NCBI RefSeq assembly: GCF_000327385.1
Contig: NW_008709504.1
Coordinates: 1,186,432-1,250,431 of the forward strand
Origin: Lottia gigantea
Taxonomy: Eukaryota; Mollusca; Gastropoda; Lottiidae
Direction: 5' to 3'
DNA: 64,000 nt
The notes beneath the pieces were generated by a model. That model saw only the letters and a list, made by a program, of their open reading frames with translations. It was not told the DNA's origin and did not search any database. A program made the translations under genes and the position numbers. Positions 1 to 10,791 of the stretch are shown one piece after another. Numbering within the stretch: the stretch's first letter is position 1; each line of letters starts with the position of its first letter.

Positions 1-1935
1 CGTATAGTTTACTTACCACCCGTCAGTATGGTTTATTATCGTACGCCTTATTACCACCCGTATAATATCGTACATTATCGTACGCCTTATTACCACCCTT
101 ACACATTACTTACCACCCGTCAGTATGGTTTATTATCGTACGCCTTATAACCACCCTTACACATTACTTACCACCCGTCAGTATGGTTTATTATCGTACG
201 CCTTATTACCACTCATACACGTTACTTACCACTCGTCAGTATGGTTTATTATCGTACGCCTGATTACCACCCGTAACACAGTACTTACCACCCGTCAGTA
301 TTGTGTATTATCGTACGCCTTATTACCACCCTTACACATTACTTACCACCCGTCAGTATTGTGTATTATCGTACGCCTTATTACCACCCGTACACATTAC
401 TTACCACCCGTCAGTATGGTTTATTATCGTGCGCCTTATTACCACCCGTACACAGTACTTACCACCCGTCAGTATTGTGTATTATCGTACGCCTTATTAC
501 CACCCTTACACATTACTTACCACCCGTCAGTATGGTTTATTATCTTACGCCTTATTACCACCCTTACACATTACTTACAACCCGTCAGTATTGTGTATTA
601 CCGTACGCCTTATTACCACCCGTCAGTATTGTGTATTACCGTACGCCATATTACCACCCTTACACATTACTTACCACCCGTTAGTATTGCGTATTGCCGT
701 ACGCCTTATTACCACCCGTATACATTACTTAACACCCGTCAGTATGGTTTATTATCGTACGCCTTATTACCACCCGTATAATATCGTACATTATCGTACG
801 CCTTATTACCACCCTTACACATTACTTACCACCCGTCAGTATGGTTTATTATCGTACGCCTTATAACCACCCTTACACATTACTTACCACCCGTCAGTAT
901 GGTTTATTATCGTACGCCTTATTACCACTCATACACGTTACTTACCACTCGTCAGTATGGTTTATTATCGTACGCCTGATTACCACCCGTAACACAGTAC
1001 TTACCACCCGTCAGTATTGTGTATTATCGTACGCCTTATTACCACCCTTACACATTACTTACCACCCGTCAGTATTGTGTATTATCGCACGCCTTATTAC
1101 CACCCGTACACATTACTTACCACCCGTCAGTATGGTTTATTATCGTACGCCTTATTACCACCCGTACACAGTACTTACCACCCGTCAGTATTGTGTATTA
1201 TCGTACGCCTTATTACCACCCTTACACATTACTTACCACCCGTCAGTATGGTTTATTATCTTACGCCTTATTACCACCCTTACACATTACTTACAACCCG
1301 TCAGTATGGTTTATTATCGTACGCCTTATTACCACCCGTACACATTACTTACCACCCGTCAGTATTGTGTATTACCGTACGCCTTATTACCACCCTTATA
1401 CATTACTTACCACCCGTTAGTATTGTGTATTGCCGTACGCCTTATTACCACCCGTATACATTACTTACCACCCGTCAGTATGGTTTATTATCGTACGCCT
1501 TATTACCACCCGTATAATATCGTACATTATCGTACGCCTTATTACCACCCTTACACATTACTTACCACCCGTCAGTATGGTTTATTATCGTACGCCTTAT
1601 TACCACCCTTACACATTGCTTACCACCCGTCAGTATGGTTTATTATCGTACGCCTTATTACCACTCCTACACGTTACTTACCACTCGTCAGTATGGTTTA
1701 TTATCGTATGCCTGATTACCACCCGTACACAGTACTTACCACCCGTCAGTATTGTGTATTATCGTACGCCTTATTACCACCCGTAACATTACTTACCACC
1801 CGTCAGTATTGTGTATTATCTTACGCCTTATTACCACCCTTACACATTACTTACCACCCGTCAGTGTGGTTTATTATCGTACGCCTGATTACCACCCGTA
1901 CATAGTACTTACCACCCGTCAGTATAGTGTATTAT
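1..1935. repeat. 58-bp minisatellite with higher-order repeat
   Basis: About 33 imperfect copies of a 58-bp unit (recurring landmarks CGTCAGTATGG, CGTACGCCTTATTACCACC, CATTACTTACC). The unit spacing is seen for example at 118 and 176. A larger period overlies it: an irregular junction containing TATAATATCG recurs at 61, 777 and 1513, so blocks of 716 and 736 bp were duplicated; the 20-bp difference comes from one shortened unit in the first block. Because 58 is not a multiple of three, all three forward frames cycle through the same peptide every 174 bp and stay open for long stretches. I do not regard these ORFs as genes. Confidence 0.95.
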
Positions 1936-2391
1936 TTTTTTTACTTACGTAAAGATCCCTCGACAGTTGAAAATCGAAAATAAGAGTAGGCTAATGTCGC
2001 TGTCCTGGCAAAATTTCCCTCATTTCACACTTCATGGCGTCAGTAGCCCATACTGGTGCAGAAAAGTAGGACTTTGTTTTATTTCATTTTTTTTTCTACG
2101 GATTTCTTATACAACCGTATGATGCTAAATTTCATAGCAACACTAACAGGACCATTTGGGATGTATGCTAATTTGGTGTAAACAAAATGGCGGAATTTCT
2201 ACTTTTATTTCATTGCACGAAATTCAATTTATATTAACACGGTCTTGTCTGAACCTGACAAAATCCATTACAAATACACAGAGTCGACTTATATGTCACT
2301 GAAAGAAACAATTATATCAAAAAGGCTGGCATTTCATGAATTTTTAGAGATTTTTTCTGCCACCCGGATGAATGGAGGATGACTATTCGCC
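1936..2391. other. Unique flanking sequence
   Basis: AT-rich single-copy-looking DNA between the minisatellite and the BEL/Pao insertion. No coding region, RNA gene or repeat was recognised. Confidence 0.6.
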
Positions 2392-2396
2392 ACGGC
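2392..2396. repeat. Left target-site duplication of the BEL/Pao element
   Basis: ACGGC directly precedes the TGTAGGATATT end of the LTR remnant. The same five bases directly follow the opposite outer LTR end at 22365-22369. Five-base duplications are usual for BEL/Pao integrases. Confidence 0.8.
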
Positions 2397-2448
2397 TGTA
2401 GGATATTTTGACCTCCTATGGCGGTTACTACTTATGTCAGTAGCACAT
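2397..2448 (-). repeat. Outer LTR remnant of the BEL/Pao element
   Basis: About 52 bp matching the first bases of the LTR at 20888-20939 (TGTAGGATATTTTGACC and onward) with a couple of differences. The match stops where LINE-derived sequence begins. Confidence 0.8.
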
Positions 2449-3727
2449 GTCGTTGTTACAATTGAATAGTTTGATAAGGTTATGCTCATTGGGATTTTGG
2501 TAACACCATTTAGGCAAAAAATTATACCTCAAATCATTTAATACAGGACAAAGTAGGATGAAGTGTATTTCATTACCATGTTGTTTTGTAATACATATTG
2601 TGCATATCCTGTTGGCTCGTGCGACATTGTTACGTCTATCATTTTCAATTTCTAGTAGATGGGTAGAACATCTTAAGTTTGCTAATGCAAAACGAAGCTT
2701 ATGAGAAAGGCATCCCCGTTGGTACGACTCACAGTAAATACTTGACTTAATCTTAAAATAAAAATCACATTTCGAGGTTTTGTTCATGTACGCTCGCCAG
2801 TTTTGGAGATTTATATCCTGCATGCGCAGCTTAAAGAGATTCATGAAAGTAGGGATGTCTCCTGCACCCTGTACAGACCATACATAGCCGAATCCTAAAC
2901 TACATAGCAGATTTTTAACATTTGAGCACCAATTTGATCTTCCTGATATAATCTAAAATTGTATAACATCTTATAACATTTTTTGGTAGTCTATTATCAT
3001 CCATTCTTTGTAATTTAAGAAAATATTTTACAGGTTTACACATATATTTAATACTAAGTTCGTATCTACCACACTCAGCTCTAGCAATAGCATTAGTTGT
3101 CATTAGGCCAGTGCATAATATCCATTTGCAAAATTTATCCTGGACCATGTTCAATATCCCATCTTGTCTCAGTACCCCATAGTTCAGCCTAAAAAAATAA
3201 TATCGGTGCAACCATAGAATCAAATAGTTTGAATGCAATTGTAGCATTTCTAGATCCTAAGCTAATCAGGACGTGTTTAATGGCATTCAAGGCCTTTGTT
3301 GCTTGCTGAGCCAGAGTTTTGCGACATGTAGTCCAGGATAACCTATTCGTAAATATTACACCTAAATATTTGTATTGACTCACTACTTCAATTGGTTTAT
3401 TTTCAAAATACCACTTTTGGATCCCACCGTTCTTAAATACGACAATTTTAGACTTGTTGAGGTTTACATGCATGTTCCATTTTTTACAATACAACTCTAA
3501 AGAATTTAACCTTTTTTATAACCCAGCAATAGTGTCTGATATCAAGGATAGATCATCTGCAAACAGTAATAAAAAAATATCTTCAATGGATTAATCTACA
3601 AATATACCGTTTTCATTCTCTTCTTTGATTTGAGTAGCTAACTCGTTAATGTACATGCCGAACAACTAGGGACTCAAACTGCAACCTTGTTTGACACCGG
3701 AGTTACAGTGAAATTCGTTTGTCAGAC
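2437..3727 (-). mobile_element. LINE fragment: RT C-terminal half plus zinc-binding tail
   Basis: Non-LTR reverse transcriptase remains on the minus strand. Starting near 3727, the translation shows GVKQGC and LSP, then FADD (RT motif C, about 3550), then a thumb-like section with KYLGV (3189-3494). It continues through 2915-3247 to 2437-2844, which has a C-terminal cysteine/histidine motif (CTIC, then H and CP) typical of many LINE ORF2 ends. Upstream endonuclease and RT motifs are missing, and the coding sequence runs straight into the LTR remnant with no 3' UTR, so it is truncated at both ends. It is split over at least three frames, hence dead. Probably a Jockey/CR1-type clade, but the clade is not certain. 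Confidence 0.75.
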
Positions 3728-4827
3728 TGACCTGACATAGGTTCCATTGGATCTGGCACAATCGCTTGTGGTTCAATTGGACGTGGCCTTTCAAGATCTT
3801 CTACCGTGTTTGATTGATGATTGAGTTCTAATAGATATAATAGTTGGATAGGACGACGAAGAGTAAATAACTTTTCATGACCGCTAACTCTTACAACCGC
3901 ACATCTCGACAATCAATCGGTTCCAGTAATGAGTTTCTTGACGTTGCCTAGCTTCCACAAACTACGTGGTTGGTGTTCATCATTGACAATGACGATATCT
4001 CCAATTGAGACGGTGTTTGAAGTTTGACTCGAGCTTGTTCTGTGACTATTACGCAATTCCAAGATATATATATATATATATAACTTCCACCGAGACCAAA
4101 AATGACGCAACACCATGTTCATATGAAAATGTATCTTTCTAAAATTGCTAGGGCGCTCTGGGTTATAATCTTCATTGAAATCTAAACGTTCACTATCTGG
4201 AAGGCCTAACAAACGACGTCCATACAACAAATGAGATGGAGTTAATGGTTCCTCGCAGTCTTCGGATGACACATATGCAAGGGGTCTACAATTTAGAATT
4301 GTCTCTATTTCAACTACTACGGTTAGGAGTTTATCATAGGATAACTTGGCATTTCCGATGGTTTTCTTTAGACACCTTTTTGTTGATTTAATGAGTCTTT
4401 CAAAGATGCCACCCCACCAGGGTGCCTTTTCCAAATTAAATGACCAGTCTATACGATTATTCACACAATGATGTCTTACAGGAGAGTTATCTGAGGTATT
4501 CAGAGGCCGATACAAATGTCTTTGCATTGTCCGATATGATTTGTACTGGAGAACCGAATCGCGCCACAAATCGTTTGAAATATCTTAAGAAAGTATCAGC
4601 ATCACATCGAGATGAACAGCTCGCGTAGAACAACACGTGAACAGGGCTCTCCAGACTTTCGTAGAATCTCGATTGTTGTTCTTCACAAACAAAGGTCCCG
4701 CAAAATCGACACCTGTATACGAGAAAGGTGGCGATTCATTAACTCTAAATGAAGGAAGTGGAGGGGCGGTTAACACTGGATAAGGTTTTCCTTCAAACTT
4801 ACGACAAATAATACATTGATGAATCAA
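3703..4827 (-). pseudogene. BEL/Pao integrase region (fossil)
   Basis: Minus-strand coding remains of the integrase end of BEL pol. Near 4585-4827 a CIICRK zinc-binding segment is followed by GVDFAGPLFV and an STRAVHLD stretch, the first catalytic block of the rve fold. At 3913-4569 the text contains WSFNLEKAPWWGG, ERLIKSTKRCL and LTPSHLLYGR, all hallmarks of the BEL integrase C-terminal half. 3703-3912 holds the basic tail with RRPIQLLYLLE. It is near-identical to 21214-22342, so the two are tandem copies of one family. Broken, with several breaks. Confidence 0.85.
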
Positions 4828-5444
4828 TTTTCTAACAAATTGGCGTCCTCAGATAAACCAAAACTTGGATCTTAATTCAGTCAAAGTTGACTTAACACTA
4901 CCATGCATGACACGAATATGACAATCCTTAACAATCAAACTAGTTACATACGTCCAGCAATATAGGGTATTTTGATGAGATCGGCATGTCTGCATTTGAT
5001 AAACGTCCTTGACATTGAATCAAACCATTCTCAAACCATGATGATTCGGCTTCTCGCATGTCACATGACTTTAAATCAATGTGGGTTGTACCGTTTCCGC
5101 AAACCTTAGCCTTGAGAATATTTACAAACTAAATAACATAGGCAGTGACTTGGATTAACCTTCGATAACTACTAAAATCTTTGCACTGAATGACTTGACC
5201 TATATTGGGAATAACGGAATGTCCGTGGATAAGAGAGTGGTACCAATGTATTGTTCCCTGTCCTTTATTCTCATTTCACTCAGGCATTCCCCTGGCATTC
5301 CTCCCGGATCAGTATGGTTTTCCGAATTGTCCTCAAAACGAAAGAATGTCTGCTGGATTACACTTTCCTGACACGTGACACCAACAGTCTATAGATGTCA
5401 AAGTACGAATTTCTGATATGCGATTTTGAACGAATTGTTTATAT
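4828..5444 (-). pseudogene. Decayed BEL/Pao pol spacer between RNase H and integrase (fossil)
   Basis: No long open stretch. Position within the element and weak coding character suggest the linker and N-terminal zinc-finger portion of integrase, heavily decayed. Confidence 0.5.
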
Positions 5445-5741
5445 TCACGATTTTTCACCTTTGATCCAATTCAATGCATCCTTTGAGTCTGTCCAACAAT
5501 AAATTTTAAGAATATCAATATCATCTCCTAGGGCCCTATTTACACAATCAATTAAACTAGCTAATATCAAACCGGATAATAGTTCCAAAAGAGGGATGGT
5601 ATGATTGGTTATGGGAGACACACGGGTATTGGCTTCAAGAAAACGAACATAGGCATTCGTAGAAGTGACTATTCTGAGATAAATGACGGCACCATAGGCA
5701 TTCATGGATGCGTCACAAAATTCATGCAATGAGCAATTCAA
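5445..5741 (-). pseudogene. BEL/Pao RNase H segment (fossil)
   Basis: The translation contains FCDASMNAYGAVIYL, the first RNase H block with its Asp, then TRVSPI, LLELLSGLILA and CWTDSKDALNWI, which supplies a later catalytic Asp. This is the characteristic BEL/Pao RNase H. It sits directly downstream of the RT segment, as expected for the family order. Confidence 0.85.
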
Positions 5742-5748
5742 AACTGTT

Positions 5749-6510
5749 TCAGATATACCATAAAATAAACATCTGGGTAAGAAAATACGAAATGTCCACT
5801 TGAAGCGATTCGGCTAATTTATGCCAACTGTCAAGATTATCTCCCTTTAGTTCAGTGTCCCAGTTACAATCAGATTTACACAGTTGTTGAAACAGTATTT
5901 TGATCTGAATTGTCACTGGAGATAAATAACCGAATGGATCAAATATTTTAGATGCAAGGCTCACAATATCCCTTTTGGTTTGCAAAGACTCTTTAGCTAA
6001 ATTTGATATTTCCTTTAAATTGAAACAAAACAAGTCTGAATTAAAGTTCCACCTAACACCCAAGATTTTCTGCTCTTCCTTACTTGAATGGGCCACACCT
6101 AAAAACAATTCATCGTCAGTAAGAACTGAATTTTCTTCTTCCGGTTGACATTGTTCAAATTGAGATTCATTGGCTGTAATCCTTTCATACAGTTCGATAG
6201 AGTTTGTCACAAATTTTCTCAAATTAAAACCTGCCTCGGCCAGTGTTGTTTTTGACTTGAGATAAAGTTCGTAAGTAGAATCAACATCATTCGCCCCTAA
6301 ACTTAAATCATCCACATATATAGAGCTTAACATTTTATGAACAGATTGTGGGTCTTCTTCTGTGTATTGTTCTAGATGATATTTAATAGTGGCATTCAGT
6401 AAGAATGAGCTTGAAGATACGCCAAATGCAACTCTTGCAAATCTTAAAGTTATTATTGAGGCGTTTTCGTCGTTAATGTTTTGGACCCAAAGAAAACGAA
6501 GCACATCTCT
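5749..6510 (-). pseudogene. BEL/Pao reverse transcriptase, C-terminal half (fossil)
   Basis: The minus-strand translation begins within RT at VLRFLW. It continues through FGVSSSSFLLNATI and the catalytic SSIYVDDLSLGA block, then AEAGFNLRKF, all standard BEL/Pao RT signatures. Its upstream neighbour in the same protein lies across the nested 8.1-kb element, at 14665-14742. The first few residues of the open stretch upstream of VLRFLW (6511-6531) belong to that nested element's terminal repeat, not to RT. Confidence 0.9.
6503..6510. repeat. 8-bp target-site duplication, left (ACATCTCT)
   Basis: Identical to 14657-14664 on the other side of the 8.1-kb element. The duplicated octamer encodes part of the BEL RT, which resumes on both sides. 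Confidence 0.85.
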
Positions 6511-7025
6511 ATGGTGGCCCATGAGCGCCATAGCTGTTTTATTATTTCATTTATTCTTTTTAATTTGAATTCATTTTTATTTCACTTTCATTTTGATTTT
6601 GAATTCATTTTACTTTCATTTCGTTTTTTATTTTACTTTTATTTTTATTTTACCTTCATTTCGTTTTTTCATCTTACTTTCATTTTGTTTTTAAATTCGT
6701 TTTACTTTCATTTCGTTTTTACTTTTTATTTCACTTTCGTTTTGTTTTTAAAATCATTTTACTTTTTATTTCACTTTCGTTTTGTTTTTAAAATAATTTT
6801 ACTCTTACTTTCATTTCACTTTTTATTTTACTTTCACTTTCGTTTTGTTTTTAAAATCATTTTACTTTTACTTTCATTTTCGTTTTAAAAAAAAAATTCT
6901 TCTTCATTTACTGCGCCATAGTGTCCAGATTATCCAGTCACACTTTCTATCATCCAAGCAATGACGTCATTGCATACTAGTGTGAGCAGGAGTTATTTCC
7001 CTTGAATGTGCTCTTGCGAGTAACC
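6511..7025. repeat. Left terminal inverted repeat of the 8.1-kb element
   Basis: Outer ~40 bp is a near-perfect inverse of 14615-14656. It is followed by a low-complexity pyrimidine-rich tract at about 6540-6895 (TTTCATTTTACTTT variants), then a less repetitive inner portion ending near CCCTTGAATGTG. Confidence 0.8.
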
Positions 7026-7049
7026 TCCCCCTTAACGGGGCAAATAATT

Positions 7050-7274
7050 ATGTCTAAACGAAAATGGACAGATTTTAAGGCCCAAATTGCCAAACGTAGA
7101 AACCAAACTAGTGATGGCGAAACCTTGGAATATTTAACTGTTCAAAGACTCTCAGAACATGTTGAGGGTAAATGTCAAAAATATCGCCGTCTTGGTCCCC
7201 TCACAATGGTGGAATTTAACGGGGAGGTGTCATTAGAAAGCATTAAACTAGGCTGCTTGTCAAAAACATTTTGA
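7050..7274 (+). CDS. Short ORF of unknown function in the 8.1-kb element
   Basis: An open frame starts at 7002, but the ATG at 7050 (protein start MSKRKWTDFK) looks better because the upstream part lies in the terminal repeat. It gives about 74 residues: basic N-terminus, then a mixed alpha/beta-looking segment. In another frame, after a short overlap near 7266, the text continues HFDIPSSYKCDIMAGDRG to about 7403, which reads like coding sequence. A frameshift or a lost intron may therefore separate two parts of one gene. I do not recognise the family; it could be the N-terminal part of a transposase or a captured host exon. Confidence 0.35.
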   Translation: MSKRKWTDFKAQIAKRRNQTSDGETLEYLTVQRLSEHVEGKCQKYRRLGPLTMVEFNGEVSLESIKLGCLSKTF

Positions 7275-7687
7275 TATTCCATCTTCTTACAAATGTGATA
7301 TCATGGCAGGAGATCGAGGGCCATCTTTCTCAAATATTGATCAGATCAGATCAAATCATTTAAATTACTTCACATCAGATTCGTTGAATTTTCTCAGACT
7401 GACATGAACACAACAAATGAACATGATAGGAATATGCCTTCTTGTAGTGGTATTTCTACTAAAAAAACCTGTCGACACAAATATTTTGTCAGTTACACCA
7501 TCAGCATCTGTTGCACGACCTCAAGCTTTCCCTGCCTCCATTTCCCTTGCAAGCATGCTGAATATTGGGAAATTAATACCCCCAGCACCCATAGATTAAA
7601 GATAGCTTGCGTTACAAGGTAACTTACGCCCACTGGCAGCTGTCAGAAAAAATAAAACAGTCTTTAGTGAGTAAAGTACGAATTTTC

Positions 7688-8924
7688 GTCGAAACGATTT
7701 CACATTTAATGGTAAAACATATTTACAAACTTCAGGGACAGCAATGGGCAAACGATTCGCCCCTTCGTACGCAAACCTTTTCATGGCAGAGTGGGAACGT
7801 GAGGTGTTGCCCCTCTGTCCATTTGACCCACTTTTTTACGGACGCTTTTTGGATGACATTTTTATGGTTTGGACTTATTCTATCGAACAGTTTTGGGAAT
7901 TCTTTGAAATTCTCAACAACCACCATCCTTCTATCAAACTAACCGCAAACGTGAGTGACAAAAGCATAGACTTTCTCGATACCACAGTCTTTAAGGGAGA
8001 TTCCATAGCAGAAACAAATAAACTGGATATTGGTATAATTAAGTCACAAGTTTTACGATTTCATCGAATTTGTACAAGATCTTCTGATTTCAACCAAGCC
8101 TGTACGATTGTTTTCTCAAAACTGAAAGAGCGTGGGTACTCTAAACGATTTTTACGAAACATAAAAAATTCCACCTTAGCACAGATAGCAGCTAAAAGTA
8201 GACTTTATGCCGAAGTACCTCCAGGTTTAAGAAGTGCTCCATGTTTGTCCAGTAGATGCAAAACATGTCCCTTTATATCAGAAACTCATTATTTTGTAAG
8301 CAACTCTACGAATAAAAGGTACCCGATCCAGGAACATCTAACATGTGAACATTCGAATGTAATATATTTAATTTCATGCAAGAAATGCCCCAAACAATAT
8401 GTAGGAGAAACTAAGAATAATTTACGAACTCGCTTTAATGCTCATAGGTCAGACATCAAATTAAAGAAAGACAAGCCTGTTTCTAATCATTTCAACCTCG
8501 ACGACCATTCAATAGACGATCTCACCCTAATCCCAATTGAGCGTATAGAAATTGACTTGCCCGAAGATGAAACTACCAAATTCCGTCAATCTAGGGAGGC
8601 CCATTGGATTGAGACATTGAATACAGCAAGACCTATAGGACTAAATATTCATCATAATGTAGGCATAGCACCCTTTGTTGTCCCGTTTAATACAACCAGC
8701 AATCGAGCAAGCAAGATAGTTCATGCCCACTATAAGAGCCTTCAAGAGAAATTCCCCCATGTCTATAAGCAGAAAATGATAGTTGCATATTCAAAAAATA
8801 AGAACTTAAATGATAATATTGTTCATAGTAAACTAAAAACAATCAGTACATAACAGATACTATACTTCTCGCCCATCGGGCGAGTTATTTTTTCTAATTT
8901 CAGATCAGAATAAGAACAGAAGAA
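7688..8924 (+). mobile_element. Penelope-like element copy A (5'-truncated)
   Basis: Starts within RT (sequence matching 11757 of copy B) and runs through the GIY-YIG domain and 3' tail into the assembly gap. It lacks the RT N-terminal half. Compared with copy C it also lacks 75 nt (25 codons, in frame) in the RT-endonuclease linker. With copy B it forms the head-to-tail pair usual for PLEs, in which a partial copy precedes a longer one. Confidence 0.9.
7744..8853 (+). CDS. PLE protein, C-terminal part: RT palm/thumb plus GIY-YIG endonuclease
   Basis: 369 residues open from MGKRFAPSYANLF. The RT motif C equivalent FLDDIF is at residues 35-40. A cysteine cluster (CLSSRCKTC) precedes the GIY-YIG nuclease, seen as VIYLISCKKCPKQYVGET with downstream R and H. 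The PLE protein would nick the target and prime reverse transcription. The ATG is simply the first Met in this truncated copy; the real N-terminus is absent. About 95% or more identical by eye to copies B and C. Confidence 0.85.
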   Translation: MGKRFAPSYANLFMAEWEREVLPLCPFDPLFYGRFLDDIFMVWTYSIEQFWEFFEILNNHHPSIKLTANVSDKSIDFLDTTVFKGDSIAETNKLDIGIIKSQVLRFHRICTRSSDFNQACTIVFSKLKERGYSKRFLRNIKNSTLAQIAAKSRLYAEVPPGLRSAPCLSSRCKTCPFISETHYFVSNSTNKRYPIQEHLTCEHSNVIYLISCKKCPKQYVGETKNNLRTRFNAHRSDIKLKKDKPVSNHFNLDDHSIDDLTLIPIERIEIDLPEDETTKFRQSREAHWIETLNTARPIGLNIHHNVGIAPFVVPFNTTSNRASKIVHAHYKSLQEKFPHVYKQKMIVAYSKNKNLNDNIVHSKLKTIST

Positions 8925-9488
8925 NNNNNNNNNNNNNNNNNNNNNNNNNNNNNNNNNNNNNNNNNNNNNNNNNNNNNNNNNNNNNNNNNNNNNNNNNNNN
9001 NNNNNNNNNNNNNNNNNNNNNNNNNNNNNNNNNNNNNNNNNNNNNNNNNNNNNNNNNNNNNNNNNNNNNNNNNNNNNNNNNNNNNNNNNNNNNNNNNNNN
9101 NNNNNNNNNNNNNNNNNNNNNNNNNNNNNNNNNNNNNNNNNNNNNNNNNNNNNNNNNNNNNNNNNNNNNNNNNNNNNNNNNNNNNNNNNNNNNNNNNNNN
9201 NNNNNNNNNNNNNNNNNNNNNNNNNNNNNNNNNNNNNNNNNNNNNNNNNNNNNNNNNNNNNNNNNNNNNNNNNNNNNNNNNNNNNNNNNNNNNNNNNNNN
9301 NNNNNNNNNNNNNNNNNNNNNNNNNNNNNNNNNNNNNNNNNNNNNNNNNNNNNNNNNNNNNNNNNNNNNNNNNNNNNNNNNNNNNNNNNNNNNNNNNNNN
9401 NNNNNNNNNNNNNNNNNNNNNNNNNNNNNNNNNNNNNNNNNNNNNNNNNNNNNNNNNNNNNNNNNNNNNNNNNNNNNNNNNNNNNNNN
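8925..9488. other. Assembly gap (564 N)
   Basis: Runs from the tail of PLE copy A to the 5' region of copy B. Near-identical tandem copies are a likely reason for the gap. Confidence 1.
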
Positions 9489-9743
9489 GAAGTCTCTGAG
9501 TTGGATAGTTTTATCCGTCCAGCAATGAAAACATCAGCTGTCGACGCGAATATTAGATCCCTCAATCGGACATGGCTCTGTAAGGTTACGCAGGTCCTGA
9601 TCGACCATTACCAAACCACACTTCAAGAGAAGCTGACCACCATTCGTACCAAGCCTTTATCATCACCTGCCGTCGACCGCATCGTTTCTCATGCCCTGTC
9701 CTGGGCCCGTCGCTCCTATGGAAACGTCTCACTCAAGCTGTAA
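9489..9743 (+). CDS. PLE-associated ORF of unknown function (N-terminus in gap)
   Basis: Open from the gap edge to 9743. The first ATG is at 9501, but upstream in-frame residues suggest that the start lies in the gap. The visible ~85 residues are predicted helical and mildly basic, with several Leu/Ile heptad-like positions (DANIRSLNRTWL, QVLIDHY). It ends 65 bp before the SGNH ORF. Function not recognised; its position suggests the 5' gene of this PLE family, or the end of a longer ORF1. Confidence 0.45.
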   Translation, partial: EVSELDSFIRPAMKTSAVDANIRSLNRTWLCKVTQVLIDHYQTTLQEKLTTIRTKPLSSPAVDRIVSHALSWARRSYGNVSLKL

Positions 9744-9808
9744 TTTCCAAATTCTACCAAACAATCAACGAAACAAAAACCAGAGTAACCATATCTCTAC
9801 CAACTAAA

Positions 9809-10738
9809 ATGGACACTACACCTGCACCATCTAGAGCTACCACGCTGCCGAACCAAACCCGTAAACGAGCCCGAAGTTCACCTACTCCTAGTCCAGCAGA
9901 CATAGGTAAACGCTCTCGTAGAGAGGGCACACCCCTTCTCTTTTCACTTTCAGACTCGTCTTCCCCTTCCACACCATCTGAATCTTCACCACGTGATCCA
10001 GGACCCGCCAACCTTTCTTCCTTCTGTGCGTTTTTGGACCAGCAAACCACCCCTCAGTCTCCATCCAAGTCGAGACATGTATCCAGACCTTCCCCTCCTC
10101 GAACCAGATCCCAGTCCGTTCCCAATGCTACAATTCTAACAACTACCAAACCAGTACCAATCACACCGTCGACGACCATTATATCCGCTACCAAACCGTA
10201 TTATCACCAAACCAAGGACAAATCATTATGGAAACTACCTGCTCTAAAGAAATCAACCTTAATAATTGGATCATCTAACCTGAATCGAACTACCAAAACC
10301 AGTTCGGACACCGAAATACATTCTTACCCCGGTGCCCAAATCCATCACATACAGTCAATCCTGGAATCATACGACCATGATCCCAAACCTACTACCATTA
10401 TTCTTCATGTAGGCCTCAACAACCGTGTTCAGATACCAAAGACCTCCTTTAACCAAGCCCAGAAATTAATCGCCACAGCCAACAAAACATTCCCAAACTC
10501 CAAGATCCTCTTCACATGTATACCCATTTCAAATAAAATCTCGAAGAAAGCACAACAGAACTTCAGCACCCTCAACAACATGATGATGGAGTCCAGTATC
10601 AACAGCGCAACAATCTTACCACCCTACGAAGAAGAATTCGAAACAGTTGATAATCTTCATTGGTCTCCAGAAACAGCAAACAGCATTTATTTGTTTTGGA
10701 TACACCAGCTTCAAGCATCGAGTAAGTCTTTAAACTAA
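9809..10738 (+). CDS. SGNH/GDSL-hydrolase-like protein upstream of the PLE RT
   Basis: 309 residues. Residues 1-140 are Ser/Pro/Thr-rich and basic, probably disordered (RKRARSS, GKRSRREG look like nuclear-localisation stretches). Residues 150-305 read as an SGNH hydrolase: block I LIIGSSN at 151-157 (GSS in place of the usual GDS), block II YPGA at 173-176, block III HVGLNN at 200-205, block V DNLH at 281-284. All four catalytic positions (Ser, Gly, Asn, Asp-His) can be assigned. Such esterase domains are known in ORF1 of some LINEs (CR1 type) and as GDSL ORFs in rotifer Athena/Terminon PLEs. Its RT partner starts 54 bp after the stop. The reaction in the life cycle is unknown; lipid or ester cleavage is an inference. 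Confidence 0.75.
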   Translation: MDTTPAPSRATTLPNQTRKRARSSPTPSPADIGKRSRREGTPLLFSLSDSSSPSTPSESSPRDPGPANLSSFCAFLDQQTTPQSPSKSRHVSRPSPPRTRSQSVPNATILTTTKPVPITPSTTIISATKPYYHQTKDKSLWKLPALKKSTLIIGSSNLNRTTKTSSDTEIHSYPGAQIHHIQSILESYDHDPKPTTIILHVGLNNRVQIPKTSFNQAQKLIATANKTFPNSKILFTCIPISNKISKKAQQNFSTLNNMMMESSINSATILPPYEEEFETVDNLHWSPETANSIYLFWIHQLQASSKSLN

Positions 10739-10791
10739 TTACTGGGGATAAAAATACTGAGAGGCCACCGCTAGGCCAAACTGTAGTTAAC

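Noticed and set aside
125-1952. Overlapping ORFs of 60-354 codons in the first 2 kb
   Set aside because: They are the 58-bp minisatellite read in three frames; the same peptide cycle appears in all of them.
6481-6888. 135-codon Phe/Leu-rich ORF (and its mirror at 14239-14523) resembling membrane proteins
   Set aside because: It is the translation of the low-complexity pyrimidine-rich tract in the terminal inverted repeats.
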